Of a stretch of 64,000 bases of DNA, positions 44,879 through 53,137 are shown in pieces (position 1 is the first letter of the stretch; each line of letters begins with the position of its first letter). The translations under genes and the position numbers were made by a program. Source of the stretch: Mycolicibacterium thermoresistibile (GTDB lineage Bacteria; Actinomycetota; Actinomycetes; Mycobacteriales; Mycobacteriaceae); assembly GCF_900187065.1 (NCBI RefSeq), contig NZ_LT906483.1, forward strand, positions 620,001-684,000, given 5' to 3'. A model generated the notes under the pieces. It saw nothing but the letters and a program-made list of their open reading frames with translations, was not told where the DNA came from and ran no database searches.

Positions 44879-45483
44879 GCGAACGAACCATCGTCCACTT
44901 CATGCGCCACGGTGAGGTGCACAACCCCGAAGGCATCCTGTACGGGCGGCTGCCCGGGTACCGGCTCTCCGAGCGGGGCCGCGCGCAGGCCGAACGGGTC
45001 GCCGAGGTGCTGGCCGACCGGGACATCGTGCTGGTGGTCGCCTCACCGCTGCAGCGCGCCCAGGAGACCGCCGCGCCGATCGCCGCGCGGCACGGCCTGA
45101 CCGTGGAGACCGACGACAACCTCATCGAATCGCTCAACGTGTTCGAGGGGCAGCGGGTGTCACCCGGTGACGGCGCGCTGCGCGATCCGCGCAACTGGCG
45201 GTTCCTGTACAACCCGTTCAAACCGTCCTGGGGTGAGCCGTACCGCGACATCGTGGCGCGGATGACCACCGCGCTGGAGAAGGCCCGGGCCAAGGCCACC
45301 GGCCACGAGGCCGTGTGTGTGAGCCATCAGCTCCCGGTGTGGACGCTGCGGTCGGCGATGGAGGGCCGGCGGTTGTGGCACGATCCGCGCAAACGCGAGT
45401 GCAACCTGGCCTCGTTGACGTCGTTCGTCTTCGACGGGGACCGCCTCGTCGAGGTGAAGTACTGCGAGCCGGCCGAACTGTGA
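44875..45483 (+). CDS. Histidine-phosphatase superfamily protein (Rv0525-like)
   Basis: Phosphatase of 202 residues with a phosphoglycerate-mutase fold. The catalytic phosphohistidine motif is [12 protein letters not shown] (His 11), [11 protein letters not shown] follows, and the second His is in CVSHQLPVW. It is not the glycolytic mutase: the sequence lacks the long PGM loop. Substrate unknown. ATG overlaps the hemL stop by 4 bases and GTG of the thioredoxin gene overlaps its own stop by 4, so it lies in a coupled chain. Confidence 0.85.
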   Translation: MSERTIVHFMRHGEVHNPEGILYGRLPGYRLSERGRAQAERVAEVLADRDIVLVVASPLQRAQETAAPIAARHGLTVETDDNLIESLNVFEGQRVSPGDGALRDPRNWRFLYNPFKPSWGEPYRDIVARMTTALEKARAKATGHEAVCVSHQLPVWTLRSAMEGRRLWHDPRKRECNLASLTSFVFDGDRLVEVKYCEPAEL

Positions 45484-46091
45484 AGCGGCTGGTGGTTCTG
45501 CTGGTCGGCACCGCGATGCTGGTGCTGACCGGCTGCTCCACCGGTGATGACGCCGTCGCGCAGGGCGGAACCTTCGAATTCGTCGCCCCCGGCGGGCAGA
45601 CCGACATCTTCTACGATCCGCCCGCCGACCGCGGCCGCCCCGGTCCGATCTCCGGCCCGGACCTGATGAACCCCGACGAGACGATCTCGCTGGACGACTT
45701 CGCCGGTCAGGTCGTGGTGATCAACATCTGGGGCCAGTGGTGCGGGCCGTGCCGCACCGAGATCCTCGAGCTGCAGCAGGTTTACGACGCCACCCGTCAC
45801 CAGGGTGTGGCGTTCCTCGGAATCGACGTGCGGGACAACAACATCGACGCGGCACAGGACTTCATCGCCGACCGGAACATCACCTTCCCGTCGATCTACG
45901 ACCCGCCGATGCGGACCATGATCGCGTTCGGCGGCCGCTATCCGACCACGGTCATCCCGTCCACCGTGGTGCTCGACCGCGAACACCGGGTCGCGGCGGT
46001 GTTCCTGCGTGAACTGCTCGCTGAGGATCTGCAACCGGTGGTGGAACGGTTGGCCGCCGAGGATCCCGCCCCGGACGGGGACGCGTCATGA
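45480..46091 (+). CDS. Thioredoxin-like lipoprotein, ResA-type (Rv0526)
   Basis: Extracytoplasmic thiol reductant that would keep apocytochrome c haem-binding cysteines reduced. The GTG at 45480 gives [23 protein letters not shown]: signal core with lipobox LTGC (lipidated C19). The thioredoxin domain (about 60-185) has the CGPC centre in WGQWCGPCRTEILELQQ, and the cis-Pro in TVIPSTVVLD. 203 residues. Overlaps the previous stop and the ccdA start by 4 bases each. Works with the CcdA, ResB and CcsA proteins encoded next. Confidence 0.92.
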   Translation: MKRLVVLLVGTAMLVLTGCSTGDDAVAQGGTFEFVAPGGQTDIFYDPPADRGRPGPISGPDLMNPDETISLDDFAGQVVVINIWGQWCGPCRTEILELQQVYDATRHQGVAFLGIDVRDNNIDAAQDFIADRNITFPSIYDPPMRTMIAFGGRYPTTVIPSTVVLDREHRVAAVFLRELLAEDLQPVVERLAAEDPAPDGDAS

Positions 46092-46909
46092 CCGGTTTCG
46101 CCGAGCTGGCCGCCGCCGGCCCGGTGCTGGTGGCGGTCGCGATCAGCATCCTGGCCGGGTTGGTGTCGTTCGCCTCGCCGTGCGTGGTGCCGCTGGTGCC
46201 CGGTTACCTGTCGTATCTGGCCGCGGTGGTGGGCGTGCCGAAGGAGGCCGCGCCGGTGGTCACCGGAGGTCCCCGCCGGGACCCGCCGGCCGACTCCGGA
46301 GCCGGGATGTCGCCGCGGTCGGCGCGGCTGCGGGTGACCGGCGCGGCCGCGCTGTTCGTCGCCGGATTCACCGTGGTGTTCCTGCTCGGCACCGTCGCGG
46401 TGCTGGGGATGACCACCACCTTGATCACCAATCAGGTGCTGCTGCAACGCATCGGCGGGGTGATCACCATCGTGATGGGACTGGTGTTCATCGGCTTCAT
46501 CCCGGCGCTGCAGCGGCAGGCCCGGTTCGCCCCGCGGCAGTGGTCGACGGTGGCCGGGGCGCCGCTGCTCGGCGCGGTGTTCGCACTCGGGTGGACACCG
46601 TGTCTGGGCCCGACCCTGACCGGGGTGATCACCGTCGCCTCGGCGACCGACGGCGCCAGTGTCGCCCGCGGGGTGGTCCTGGTGATCGCCTACTGCCTGG
46701 GTCTGGGCATCCCGTTCATCCTGTTGGCGTTCGGTTCGGCGCGGGCGGTGCAGGGGCTGGGCTGGCTGCGGCGCAACACCCGCACCATCCAGATCTTCGG
46801 CGGTGTGCTGTTGATCCTGGTGGGCGCGGCGCTGGTCACCGGGCTGTGGAACGAGTTCATCTCGTGGGTGCGTGACGCCTTCGTCTCCGATGTGAGGCTG
46901 CCGATCTGA
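46088..46909 (+). CDS. ccdA: CcdA-type cytochrome c biogenesis membrane protein
   Basis: Passes reducing equivalents from the cytosol across the membrane to the ResA-like protein. The 273-residue protein has six hydrophobic helices; the redox cysteines lie in SFASPCVVPLVPG (helix 1) and in LGWTPCLGPTLTG (helix 4). A basic/Pro-rich loop of about 40 residues (around 60-85) separates helices 1 and 2. M. tuberculosis Rv0527 is named ccdA/ccsA-like. ATG overlaps the upstream stop by 4 bases and its own stop overlaps the ResB start by one base. Confidence 0.93.
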   Translation: MTGFAELAAAGPVLVAVAISILAGLVSFASPCVVPLVPGYLSYLAAVVGVPKEAAPVVTGGPRRDPPADSGAGMSPRSARLRVTGAAALFVAGFTVVFLLGTVAVLGMTTTLITNQVLLQRIGGVITIVMGLVFIGFIPALQRQARFAPRQWSTVAGAPLLGAVFALGWTPCLGPTLTGVITVASATDGASVARGVVLVIAYCLGLGIPFILLAFGSARAVQGLGWLRRNTRTIQIFGGVLLILVGAALVTGLWNEFISWVRDAFVSDVRLPI

Positions 46910-48534
46910 TGTCTCTCACACAGCGCGTGCGCGCACTGATCCGCAACACCTGGCGCACGTTGACCTCGATGGGCACCGCGCTGGTGCTGCTGTTCCTGCT
47001 GGCGCTGGCGGCCATTCCGGGTGCGCTGCTGCCGCAGCGCAACCTCAACGAGGGCAAGGTCGCCGAGTACATCGCCGAGCATCCGACGCTGGGACCGTGG
47101 CTGGACCGCCTGCAGGCCTTCGATGTGTTCTCCAGCTTCTGGTTCACCGCGATCTACGTGCTGCTGTTCGTCTCCCTGGTCGGCTGCCTGACCCCGCGGA
47201 CCGTCGACCACGTCCGCAGCCTGCGCGCCACCCCGGTGCCCGCCCCCCGCAACCTGTCCCGGCTGCCCAAACACCACACCGCCGACATCGCCGGGGAACC
47301 GCGGCCGTTGGCCGCCGAGATGACCCGCCGGCTGCGCGGCTGGCGCACCGCCACCCGCGAGCAGGACGGGGTCACCGAGATTTCCGCGGAGAAGGGGTAT
47401 CTGCGCGAGTTCGGCAACATCGTGTTCCACTTCTCGCTGCTGGGTCTGCTGGTGGCGGTGGCGGTCGGCAAGATGTTCGGCTACGAGGGACAGGTGATCG
47501 TCGTCGCCGACGGGCAGCCCGGCTTCTGCTCGGCGTCCCCGGCCGCGTTCGACTCGTTCCGGGCCGGCAACACCGTCGACGGCACGTCGCTTCATCCGAT
47601 CTGCCTGCGGGTCAACGGCTTCGACGCCGAATATCTGCCGAGCGGGCAGGCCACCTCGTATGCCGCCGACATCGAGTATCAGGCCGGCGACGATCTGGTC
47701 ACCGGCACCTGGCGGCCGTACCGGCTGCAGGTCAACCATCCGCTGCGGGTCGGTGGGGACCGCGTCTACCTGCAGGGCCACGGGTATGCCCCGACGTTCA
47801 CCGTCACCTTCCCGGACGGCCAGACCCGCACCCAGACGCTGCAGTTCCGGCCGGACGACATGCTGACGCTGCTGTCGTCGGGGGTGATGCGGTTCGATCC
47901 GCCGGCCGGCACCTATCCGGATCCCGACGAGCGCCGCAGGAATCAGATCGCGATCCAGGGCTTGTTCGCGCCGACGGCACAGTTCGACGGCACGCTGATG
48001 ACGTCGATCTTTCCGGAACTCACCGATCCGGCCGTCGCGATCGACATCTACCGCGGGGACACCGGACTGGACAGCGGCCGCCCACAGTCGCTGTTCACCC
48101 TCGATGAGCGGTTGATCGAACAGAACCGGCTGACCAAAAAGGCGCGGGTCAATCTGCGGCTGGGCGAACAGACCCGCCTGGACGACGGCACCACGGTGCG
48201 CTTCGACAACGCGGTGCCGTTCATCAACGTGCAGGTGTCGCACGACCCGGCCCAGGTGTGGGTGCTGGTGTTCGCGTTGACGATGATGGCCGGGCTGCTG
48301 GTGTCGCTGGTGGTGCGGCGGCACCGGGTCTGGGTTCGGATCAGCCCGTCCGGCCCGGGTACCGTGAACGTCGAACTGGGCGGTCTGGCGCGCACCGACA
48401 ACTCCGGCTGGGGCGACGAGTTCGAGCGGTTGACCGAGCGGCTGCTGCGCAGTGGCTCACAAACCGGCCCAGAGACCGGCACCGCAACCGGCGCCGACGC
48501 CGCTACGGCCGACCCGTCGCGAGAGAAGGTCTGA
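46909..48534 (+). CDS. resB: ResB/Ccs1-type cytochrome c synthase subunit
   Basis: Membrane component of the system II haem lyase. The 541-residue protein has N-terminal helices (SMGTALVLLFLLALAAIPGALLPQR, SFWFTAIYVLLFVSLVGCL and FGNIVFHFSLLGLLVAVAVG), a large extracytoplasmic domain (about 185-440) and a last helix (VWVLVFALTMMAGLLVSLVV). GALLPQRNLN and the NIVFHFSLL His region are typical of ResB. ATG at 46909 overlaps the ccdA stop by one base (TGATG). Matches Rv0528. Confidence 0.92.
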   Translation: MSLTQRVRALIRNTWRTLTSMGTALVLLFLLALAAIPGALLPQRNLNEGKVAEYIAEHPTLGPWLDRLQAFDVFSSFWFTAIYVLLFVSLVGCLTPRTVDHVRSLRATPVPAPRNLSRLPKHHTADIAGEPRPLAAEMTRRLRGWRTATREQDGVTEISAEKGYLREFGNIVFHFSLLGLLVAVAVGKMFGYEGQVIVVADGQPGFCSASPAAFDSFRAGNTVDGTSLHPICLRVNGFDAEYLPSGQATSYAADIEYQAGDDLVTGTWRPYRLQVNHPLRVGGDRVYLQGHGYAPTFTVTFPDGQTRTQTLQFRPDDMLTLLSSGVMRFDPPAGTYPDPDERRRNQIAIQGLFAPTAQFDGTLMTSIFPELTDPAVAIDIYRGDTGLDSGRPQSLFTLDERLIEQNRLTKKARVNLRLGEQTRLDDGTTVRFDNAVPFINVQVSHDPAQVWVLVFALTMMAGLLVSLVVRRHRVWVRISPSGPGTVNVELGGLARTDNSGWGDEFERLTERLLRSGSQTGPETGTATGADAATADPSREKV

Positions 48535-48538
48535 TCTG

Positions 48539-49534
48539 GTGAGTACGGAAATCGACATCGGCCTGGCCCGCTATTCCGACTGGGCGTTCACCACCTCCGT
48601 GCTGGTGCTGATGGGTGCGCTTCTGCTGTTGGCGATCGAGCTGGCCTACGCCCGCAGCCGCAAGGTCGAGACGCGGGAACTGGCCGCCGCCGGAGTGGCC
48701 GCATCCGGGGCGGTGACCACGTCCCCCGGCGCCGCGGCACCCGGCGTCGTCGTCGAGGCCCCGAAACGTCCGGTCGATGAACGCATCGGCGGGGCCGGGC
48801 TCGCGCTGGCCTATGTCGGCATCGCCGCGCTGCTGGGCAGCATCGTGTTGCGCGGGCTCGCCACCGGGCGGGCGCCGTGGGGCAACATGTACGAGTTCGT
48901 CAACGTCACCTGCCTGTGCGGTCTGGTGGCGGCCGCGGTGATGCTGCGGCGGGCCCGGTACCGCCCGCTGTGGGTGTTCGTGCTGGTGCCGGTGCTGATC
49001 CTGTTGACGGTGTCGGGCCGCTGGCTCTACACCGACGCGGCGCCGGTGATGCCGGCGCTGCAGTCGTACTGGCTGCCGATCCACGTGTCGGTGGTCAGCC
49101 TGGGCTCGGGGGTGTTCCTGGTCGCCGGGGTGGCCAGCATCCTGTTCCTGGTGAAGATGTCGCGGTTCGGCCAGGTGGCCGGCGACGGCCTGTGGGCGCG
49201 GATCGTCGACCGGCTGCCCGACGCCCAGACCCTGGACCGCATCGCGTACCGCGCGACGATCTTCGCGTTCCCGGTGTTCGGGTTCGGCGTGATCTTCGGC
49301 GCGATCTGGGCCGAGGAGGCGTGGGGCCGGTACTGGGGATGGGACCCCAAGGAGACGGTGTCGTTCATCGCGTGGGTGGTGTACGCCGCGTATCTGCACG
49401 CCCGGTCCACCGCGGGCTGGCGGGACCGTAAAGCCGCCTGGATCAACGTCATCGGTTTCGTGGCGATGGTGTTCAACCTGTTCTTCATCAACCTGGTGAC
49501 GGTGGGGCTGCACTCATATGCCGGCGTCGGCTGA
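48539..49534 (+). CDS. ccsA: CcsA/ResC-type cytochrome c haem lyase subunit
   Basis: Haem-handling partner of ResB in system II cytochrome c assembly. The 331-residue protein has about eight hydrophobic helices. The WWD haem-binding motif is in WGRYWGWDPKETVSFIAW (about residues 262-279), and conserved histidines flank it (PIHVSVVSLGSG before, LHARS and LHSYAGVG after). The GTG at 48539 has GAGAGAAGG upstream and gives the usual start IDIGLARYSDWAF; a longer frame from 48452 runs back into resB. Matches Rv0529. The stop codon lies inside the first of three tandem palindromes. Confidence 0.94.
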   Translation: MSTEIDIGLARYSDWAFTTSVLVLMGALLLLAIELAYARSRKVETRELAAAGVAASGAVTTSPGAAAPGVVVEAPKRPVDERIGGAGLALAYVGIAALLGSIVLRGLATGRAPWGNMYEFVNVTCLCGLVAAAVMLRRARYRPLWVFVLVPVLILLTVSGRWLYTDAAPVMPALQSYWLPIHVSVVSLGSGVFLVAGVASILFLVKMSRFGQVAGDGLWARIVDRLPDAQTLDRIAYRATIFAFPVFGFGVIFGAIWAEEAWGRYWGWDPKETVSFIAWVVYAAYLHARSTAGWRDRKAAWINVIGFVAMVFNLFFINLVTVGLHSYAGVG

Positions 49535-49594
49535 GCCGACAAGTGGGGTCCAGTCGGCTGAGCCGACAAGTGGGGTCCAGTCGGCTGAGCCGAC
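49526..49594 (+). repeat. Tandem palindrome array after ccsA
   Basis: A 27-base unit starting with the palindrome GTCGGCTGAGCCGAC and followed by AAGTGGGGTCCA occurs at 49526-49552 and 49553-49579, with the palindrome alone again at 49580-49594. The 7-base arms GTCGGCT/AGCCGAC pair around one G. The first copy overlaps the ccsA stop. It may be a terminator/attenuator series or a spaced operator array. Confidence 0.85.
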
Positions 49595-49640
49595 AGAATT
49601 GAGTTGACCGACGACCGACACAACAGGAGGGGACGGGCTG

Positions 49641-50855
49641 TTGACTGACCAACCGTCAGGATTTCGCGGTGAACAGCGGTTCCGCGATCCGGCCGCCACA
49701 CCACCTCCGGAGTGGACCGCGCCCACCCCACCCGACGGTGTGCCGCACGGCCACGGCGCACCTGCGGGGGCCCCACCACCGGCGATGCCGCCACCGGCGC
49801 CGACCGCTCCGCAGGTTGCCCAGCACGGGGTCCAACAGCCCGGGGTGCCACTCCACGGGGTCCAGGCCCAGCCACCGCATACCGGGCCGCCGCCCGAGCA
49901 GGCGCCGGGAGCGCCGTATGTGGATCTGTCCACCACGGCCCTGCTCGGACAGCGCAGACCGGCACCGTCGCGCGGCTGGCGCCGATGGCTGTACCGGGCC
50001 ACGTTCCGGACCGTCAACCTGGGCGAGAGCCCGAAGGTCGCTCGTCACAACGAACTGCTCAACCGGGTGCGCCACCCGCTGCAGGACTGCTACCGCATCG
50101 CGGTGCTGTCGCTGAAGGGCGGTGTCGGCAAGACCACGATCACCGCGACGCTGGGGTCGACGTTCGGGTCGGCCCGCGGTGACCGGGTGGTCGCGGTGGA
50201 CGCCAACCCGGACCGCGGCACGCTCAGCCAGAAGGTGCCGTTGCAGACCCGGGCCACCGTGCGCGACCTGCTGCGCGACGCCGACCGCATCCAGACCTAC
50301 AGCGATATGCGGGCCTACACCTCACAGAGCCCGAGCCGGTTGGAGGTGCTGGCCTCCGAGAGCGACCCGGCCGTGTCGGAGGCGTTCAGCTCCGACGACT
50401 ACACCCGCACGTTGCGGGTGCTCGAACGGTTCTACAGCCTGGTGCTCACCGACTGCGGCACCGGGTTGATCCATTCGGCGATGTCGGCGGTGCTGGCCAA
50501 CGCCGATGTGCTGATCGTGATCAGTTCCGGCTCGGTGGACGGGGCGCGCAGCGCCGCGGCGACGCTGGACTGGCTGGACGCGCACGGACATCAGGACATG
50601 GTGCGCAACTCGATCGCGGTGATCAACGCGGTGCGGCCACGGTCGGGCAAGGTCGATCTGCAGAAGGTCGTGGACCACTTCTCCCGGCGCTGCCGCGCGG
50701 TGAAGATGGTGCCGTTCGACCCCCATCTGGAAGAGGGCGCCGAAATCGACCTGGACCAACTCAAACCGCAGACCCGACAAGCGCTGCTGGAACTGGCCGC
50801 CGTCGTCGCCGACGGGTTTCCCGGCGCGCAGCAGCTTCAGAGCCCCCCGTTCTGA
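49641..50855 (+). CDS. MinD/ParA-like ATPase with proline-rich N-terminus (Rv0530-like)
   Basis: Protein of 404 residues. The first about 120 residues are Pro/Gly/His-rich and disordered. The C-terminal ATPase domain has the deviant Walker A LSLKGGVGKTT near residue 157, VVAVDANPDRGTLSQ and LVLTDCGTGLIHSAMSAVLANADVLIVISSGSVDGARSAAATLDWLD. This is the layout of ESX-associated EspI-like and Rv0530 proteins. The TTG at 49641 is well supported by AGGAGGGG (49626-49633), seven bases away. It sits after the cytochrome c cluster as in M. tuberculosis; a role in localisation or secretion control is inferred. Confidence 0.9.
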   Translation: MTDQPSGFRGEQRFRDPAATPPPEWTAPTPPDGVPHGHGAPAGAPPPAMPPPAPTAPQVAQHGVQQPGVPLHGVQAQPPHTGPPPEQAPGAPYVDLSTTALLGQRRPAPSRGWRRWLYRATFRTVNLGESPKVARHNELLNRVRHPLQDCYRIAVLSLKGGVGKTTITATLGSTFGSARGDRVVAVDANPDRGTLSQKVPLQTRATVRDLLRDADRIQTYSDMRAYTSQSPSRLEVLASESDPAVSEAFSSDDYTRTLRVLERFYSLVLTDCGTGLIHSAMSAVLANADVLIVISSGSVDGARSAAATLDWLDAHGHQDMVRNSIAVINAVRPRSGKVDLQKVVDHFSRRCRAVKMVPFDPHLEEGAEIDLDQLKPQTRQALLELAAVVADGFPGAQQLQSPPF

Positions 50856-50891
50856 GCCCCCCGTTCTGACCCCCCTTGGCGAGTGGAGGGG

Positions 50892-51059
50892 TTACGGGCG
50901 TGGGTTCGGGTTCGTGTCTCCGCCGAGACGCCGCAGGAACTCCGGATCGTCGTCCGGGCCGATGACACGAGTGGTCGGGCGGCTCTCGTAGGCGCGCGCC
51001 AGCCGCCAGCCGAGGTAGACCACGCCCAGCACGATCAGGGTCACGAGCAAGTACGCCAC
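50892..51059 (-). CDS. Small single-helix membrane protein (Rv0530A-like, 55 residues)
   Basis: Small gene on the minus strand: GTG at 51059 with a strong ribosome-binding site (AAGGAGG on the minus strand, 51067-51073, seven bases before the start). The product begins MAYLLVTLIVLGVVYLGWRL (one membrane helix, about residues 3-20) and continues with a charged cytoplasmic tail (PDDDPEFLRRLGGDTNPN). The GDDPEFLR-type tail is common in short actinobacterial membrane peptides. Function unknown. It is convergent with the ATPase gene and divergent from the DUF4229 gene. Confidence 0.82.
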   Translation of the reverse strand: MAYLLVTLIVLGVVYLGWRLARAYESRPTTRVIGPDDDPEFLRRLGGDTNPNPRP

Positions 51060-51109
51060 TCAACAACCTCCTTGAGGCCAATATACGCGTCGGCGGTAGG
51101 CTCCGATTC

Positions 51110-51427
51110 GTGACGGAGAATCGGTCCGCTACCCGTGTGGTGCTGGATGTGCTGGCCTATGTGCTGGCCCGGCTCGCGCTGGTCGCGGCGCTGACGGTGC
51201 TGATCATCGTGGTGGGCCGGTTGTTCGGGATCGACGAGTTCCCCGTGGTGGTGGCGATGCTGTTCGCATTGGTGATCGCCCTGCCGCTGGGCATCTGGTT
51301 GTTCGCGCCGTTGCGCCGCCGCGCCACCGCCGGGATGGCCGAGCTCAGTGAGCAGCGCCGCAAGGAACGCGAGGCACTGCGCGCCCGGATGCGTGGGGAA
51401 ACCCCGCCGGACACAAAGTCCGACTGA
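51110..51427 (+). CDS. DUF4229 membrane protein (Rv0531-like)
   Basis: Protein of 105 residues with two hydrophobic helices (about 10-36, VVLDVLAYVLARLALVAALTVLIIVV, and 45-67, VVVAMLFALVIALPLGIWLF) and a charged C-terminal coiled segment (AELSEQRRKEREALRARM). This matches the DUF4229 family. GTG at 51110. Divergent from the small membrane protein with a 50-base gap. Function unknown. Confidence 0.83.
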   Translation: MTENRSATRVVLDVLAYVLARLALVAALTVLIIVVGRLFGIDEFPVVVAMLFALVIALPLGIWLFAPLRRRATAGMAELSEQRRKEREALRARMRGETPPDTKSD

Positions 51428-51455
51428 GCGCCTCTCCGGCGGTGTTGGTCTGCGC

Positions 51456-52172
51456 CTACTCGGCGGCGTCGCGTAGGACCCGCCGCAACCGGTCGAGCGG
51501 GTCGCCGTCCCGCGGATGCAGCCGTAACGGTTCCCGGGGCGCCTCGCCGTCCGGCGCGGTCGCCGCACCGACCGGCGGGGGCGGGGGAGGTGGCGCCGAC
51601 GGCGGCGGGGGTGCGGCCGGGGGCGGTTGCCCCAACCCGGCCAGCTTCGCGGTCAACCGGGCCGCCGCGTCGGCCCGCACGGCCCGCCGCTCGGGATCGG
51701 GATCGGTGTTGCCGGCGAAGCACGCCGGCGGCGCCTCGTCGACGATCCGCAGCGCGCTGCGGTAACGCTCGCGAGCGGCGTCGGGCCGGCCCGCCCACGC
51801 GGCGTGGTCGCCCTGCCGTTCCCGCACCAACTCCAGATTGATCCGCACCGGACAGGAGTGCGGCGCCGCGGTGCCGGACAGGACCTCGGTGAACCGTGCG
51901 TCGGCGTCGGCGAGTCGGCCGTCGAGCACCGCGAGGGTGCCCGCCGCGAACCGCGCCTTCTGCGGTTCGATCACATCGGCCAAGTGCAACGTCGCGACGT
52001 CCCGGCGCAGCCCGTCGGCGTCGCCCGCGGCGAAATGCGCTGCCGCCGAGTGCCCGGCGATCACCACCGAGATCAGCTTGATCGCGGTCAGCAGGACCCC
52101 GACGGCGACCGGGGCCGAATAGATGAGCAGCCGGCGACGCAACCGCACCCGTGCCGGGAGCCGGCCGGTCAC
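51456..52172 (-). CDS. TPR-like membrane-anchored protein of the MoxR operon
   Basis: Protein of 238 residues, last gene of the MoxR operon. One helix near residues 15-35 (LLIYSAPVAVGVLLTAIKLISVV) is followed by a helical, tetratricopeptide-like body (residues 45-170, with AHFAAGDADGLRRDVATLHLADV and DAARERYRSALRIVDEAP) and a Pro-rich tail. VWA-TPR pairs commonly accompany MoxR. GTG at 52172 overlaps the upstream stop by 4 bases. No enzyme motif. Confidence 0.78.
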   Translation of the reverse strand: MTGRLPARVRLRRRLLIYSAPVAVGVLLTAIKLISVVIAGHSAAAHFAAGDADGLRRDVATLHLADVIEPQKARFAAGTLAVLDGRLADADARFTEVLSGTAAPHSCPVRINLELVRERQGDHAAWAGRPDAARERYRSALRIVDEAPPACFAGNTDPDPERRAVRADAAARLTAKLAGLGQPPPAAPPPPSAPPPPPPPVGAATAPDGEAPREPLRLHPRDGDPLDRLRRVLRDAAE

Positions 52173-53137
52173 GGCTGCACCGCCTGACGAGCCGGCCGGG
52201 TACGCCGGACATCGCGCAGACCGAAATAGATCTCGGCGAGCAGCAGCGCGGCCGCGACCATGGCGAACACCCAGTACAACTCGATCCGGGCGGTCAGGGC
52301 ACCCGATGCCGACGCACCGCCGGTGGTCGGAGGCCCCGGCTGGGGCAGCTCGCGGCCCGCGGTGCGGTGCAGATAGGGCACCCCGAGCTGTTCGGCGATC
52401 CGTTGCAGCCCAGCCTCGTTCAACGGCGACCCGGACGTCTGCCGGATGTCCTCGGGGTTGCCGTAGCCGTACACCGCACCGCCGTCCACCAGACTGCGCC
52501 CGGCCGCCCCGGCGATCAGATCGAACTCCCCCTGCGGGGCTTCGGACGCGCCGGCCCCGGAACCGAAATAGAACACCAGGTTCGCTGACTCCGGATACTG
52601 CTGCGCGGCGGCGATCAACTGATACCGCAGCACCGTCGCCGCGGCGGCCGCGTTGACCCGGGACGGATCGCCGTTCTGATCACGCCACGGCGTCAGCCGG
52701 TCGACGACGGGTTGCAGGCTCCACACGTCCGCGGACAGCGGCCATTCCAACGCCGGCCGGGCCGCGAACGACAGCAGCGCGAACCGGGCACGGGGATAGC
52801 GTTCGGTCAGCGCGGTGATGTCATCCCGGATGCCGGCCATCCGGTCGACGCCGTCACCGTGGTCGGCGACCGCGGAATCCGCTGAGCGGTCGACGATCAG
52901 GAACACATTGGTGTCGGCACCACCGGCGGTCTCCCCGGAGGTGGCGTCCTTGACGTGCAATGTCGGCCGCGCGGCGGCGATCAGCAGCAGGGCGATGGCG
53001 ATGGTGACCCCGCACCACCGCAGCACCGCGGCGCGGCCGGCGGCCAGGGCCGGACGCAGCGTCAGCGCCCGCAACGCGACCAGCGCGGCGGCGATCACCG
53101 GCAACACCACCACGTGCAGCACCGGCTGGAACGTCAT
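52169..53137 (-). CDS. VWA-domain membrane protein (metal-site type)
   Basis: Protein of 322 residues: two N-terminal helices (about 7-25 and 40-57), a von Willebrand A domain (about 75-270) and a C-terminal helix (about 288-305). The MIDAS motif is IVDRSADSA (DxSxS). ATG at 53137 overlaps the upstream stop by 4 bases. In MoxR operons such BatA/BatB-like proteins are held at the membrane and are presumed clients or partners of the ATPase. Confidence 0.85.
   Translation of the reverse strand: MTFQPVLHVVVLPVIAAALVALRALTLRPALAAGRAAVLRWCGVTIAIALLLIAAARPTLHVKDATSGETAGGADTNVFLIVDRSADSAVADHGDGVDRMAGIRDDITALTERYPRARFALLSFAARPALEWPLSADVWSLQPVVDRLTPWRDQNGDPSRVNAAAAATVLRYQLIAAAQQYPESANLVFYFGSGAGASEAPQGEFDLIAGAAGRSLVDGGAVYGYGNPEDIRQTSGSPLNEAGLQRIAEQLGVPYLHRTAGRELPQPGPPTTGGASASGALTARIELYWVFAMVAAALLLAEIYFGLRDVRRTRPARQAVQP

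Noticed and set aside
49526..49594. CRISPR array
   Set aside because: Only two and a half units, the spacers are identical, and no cas genes are near.
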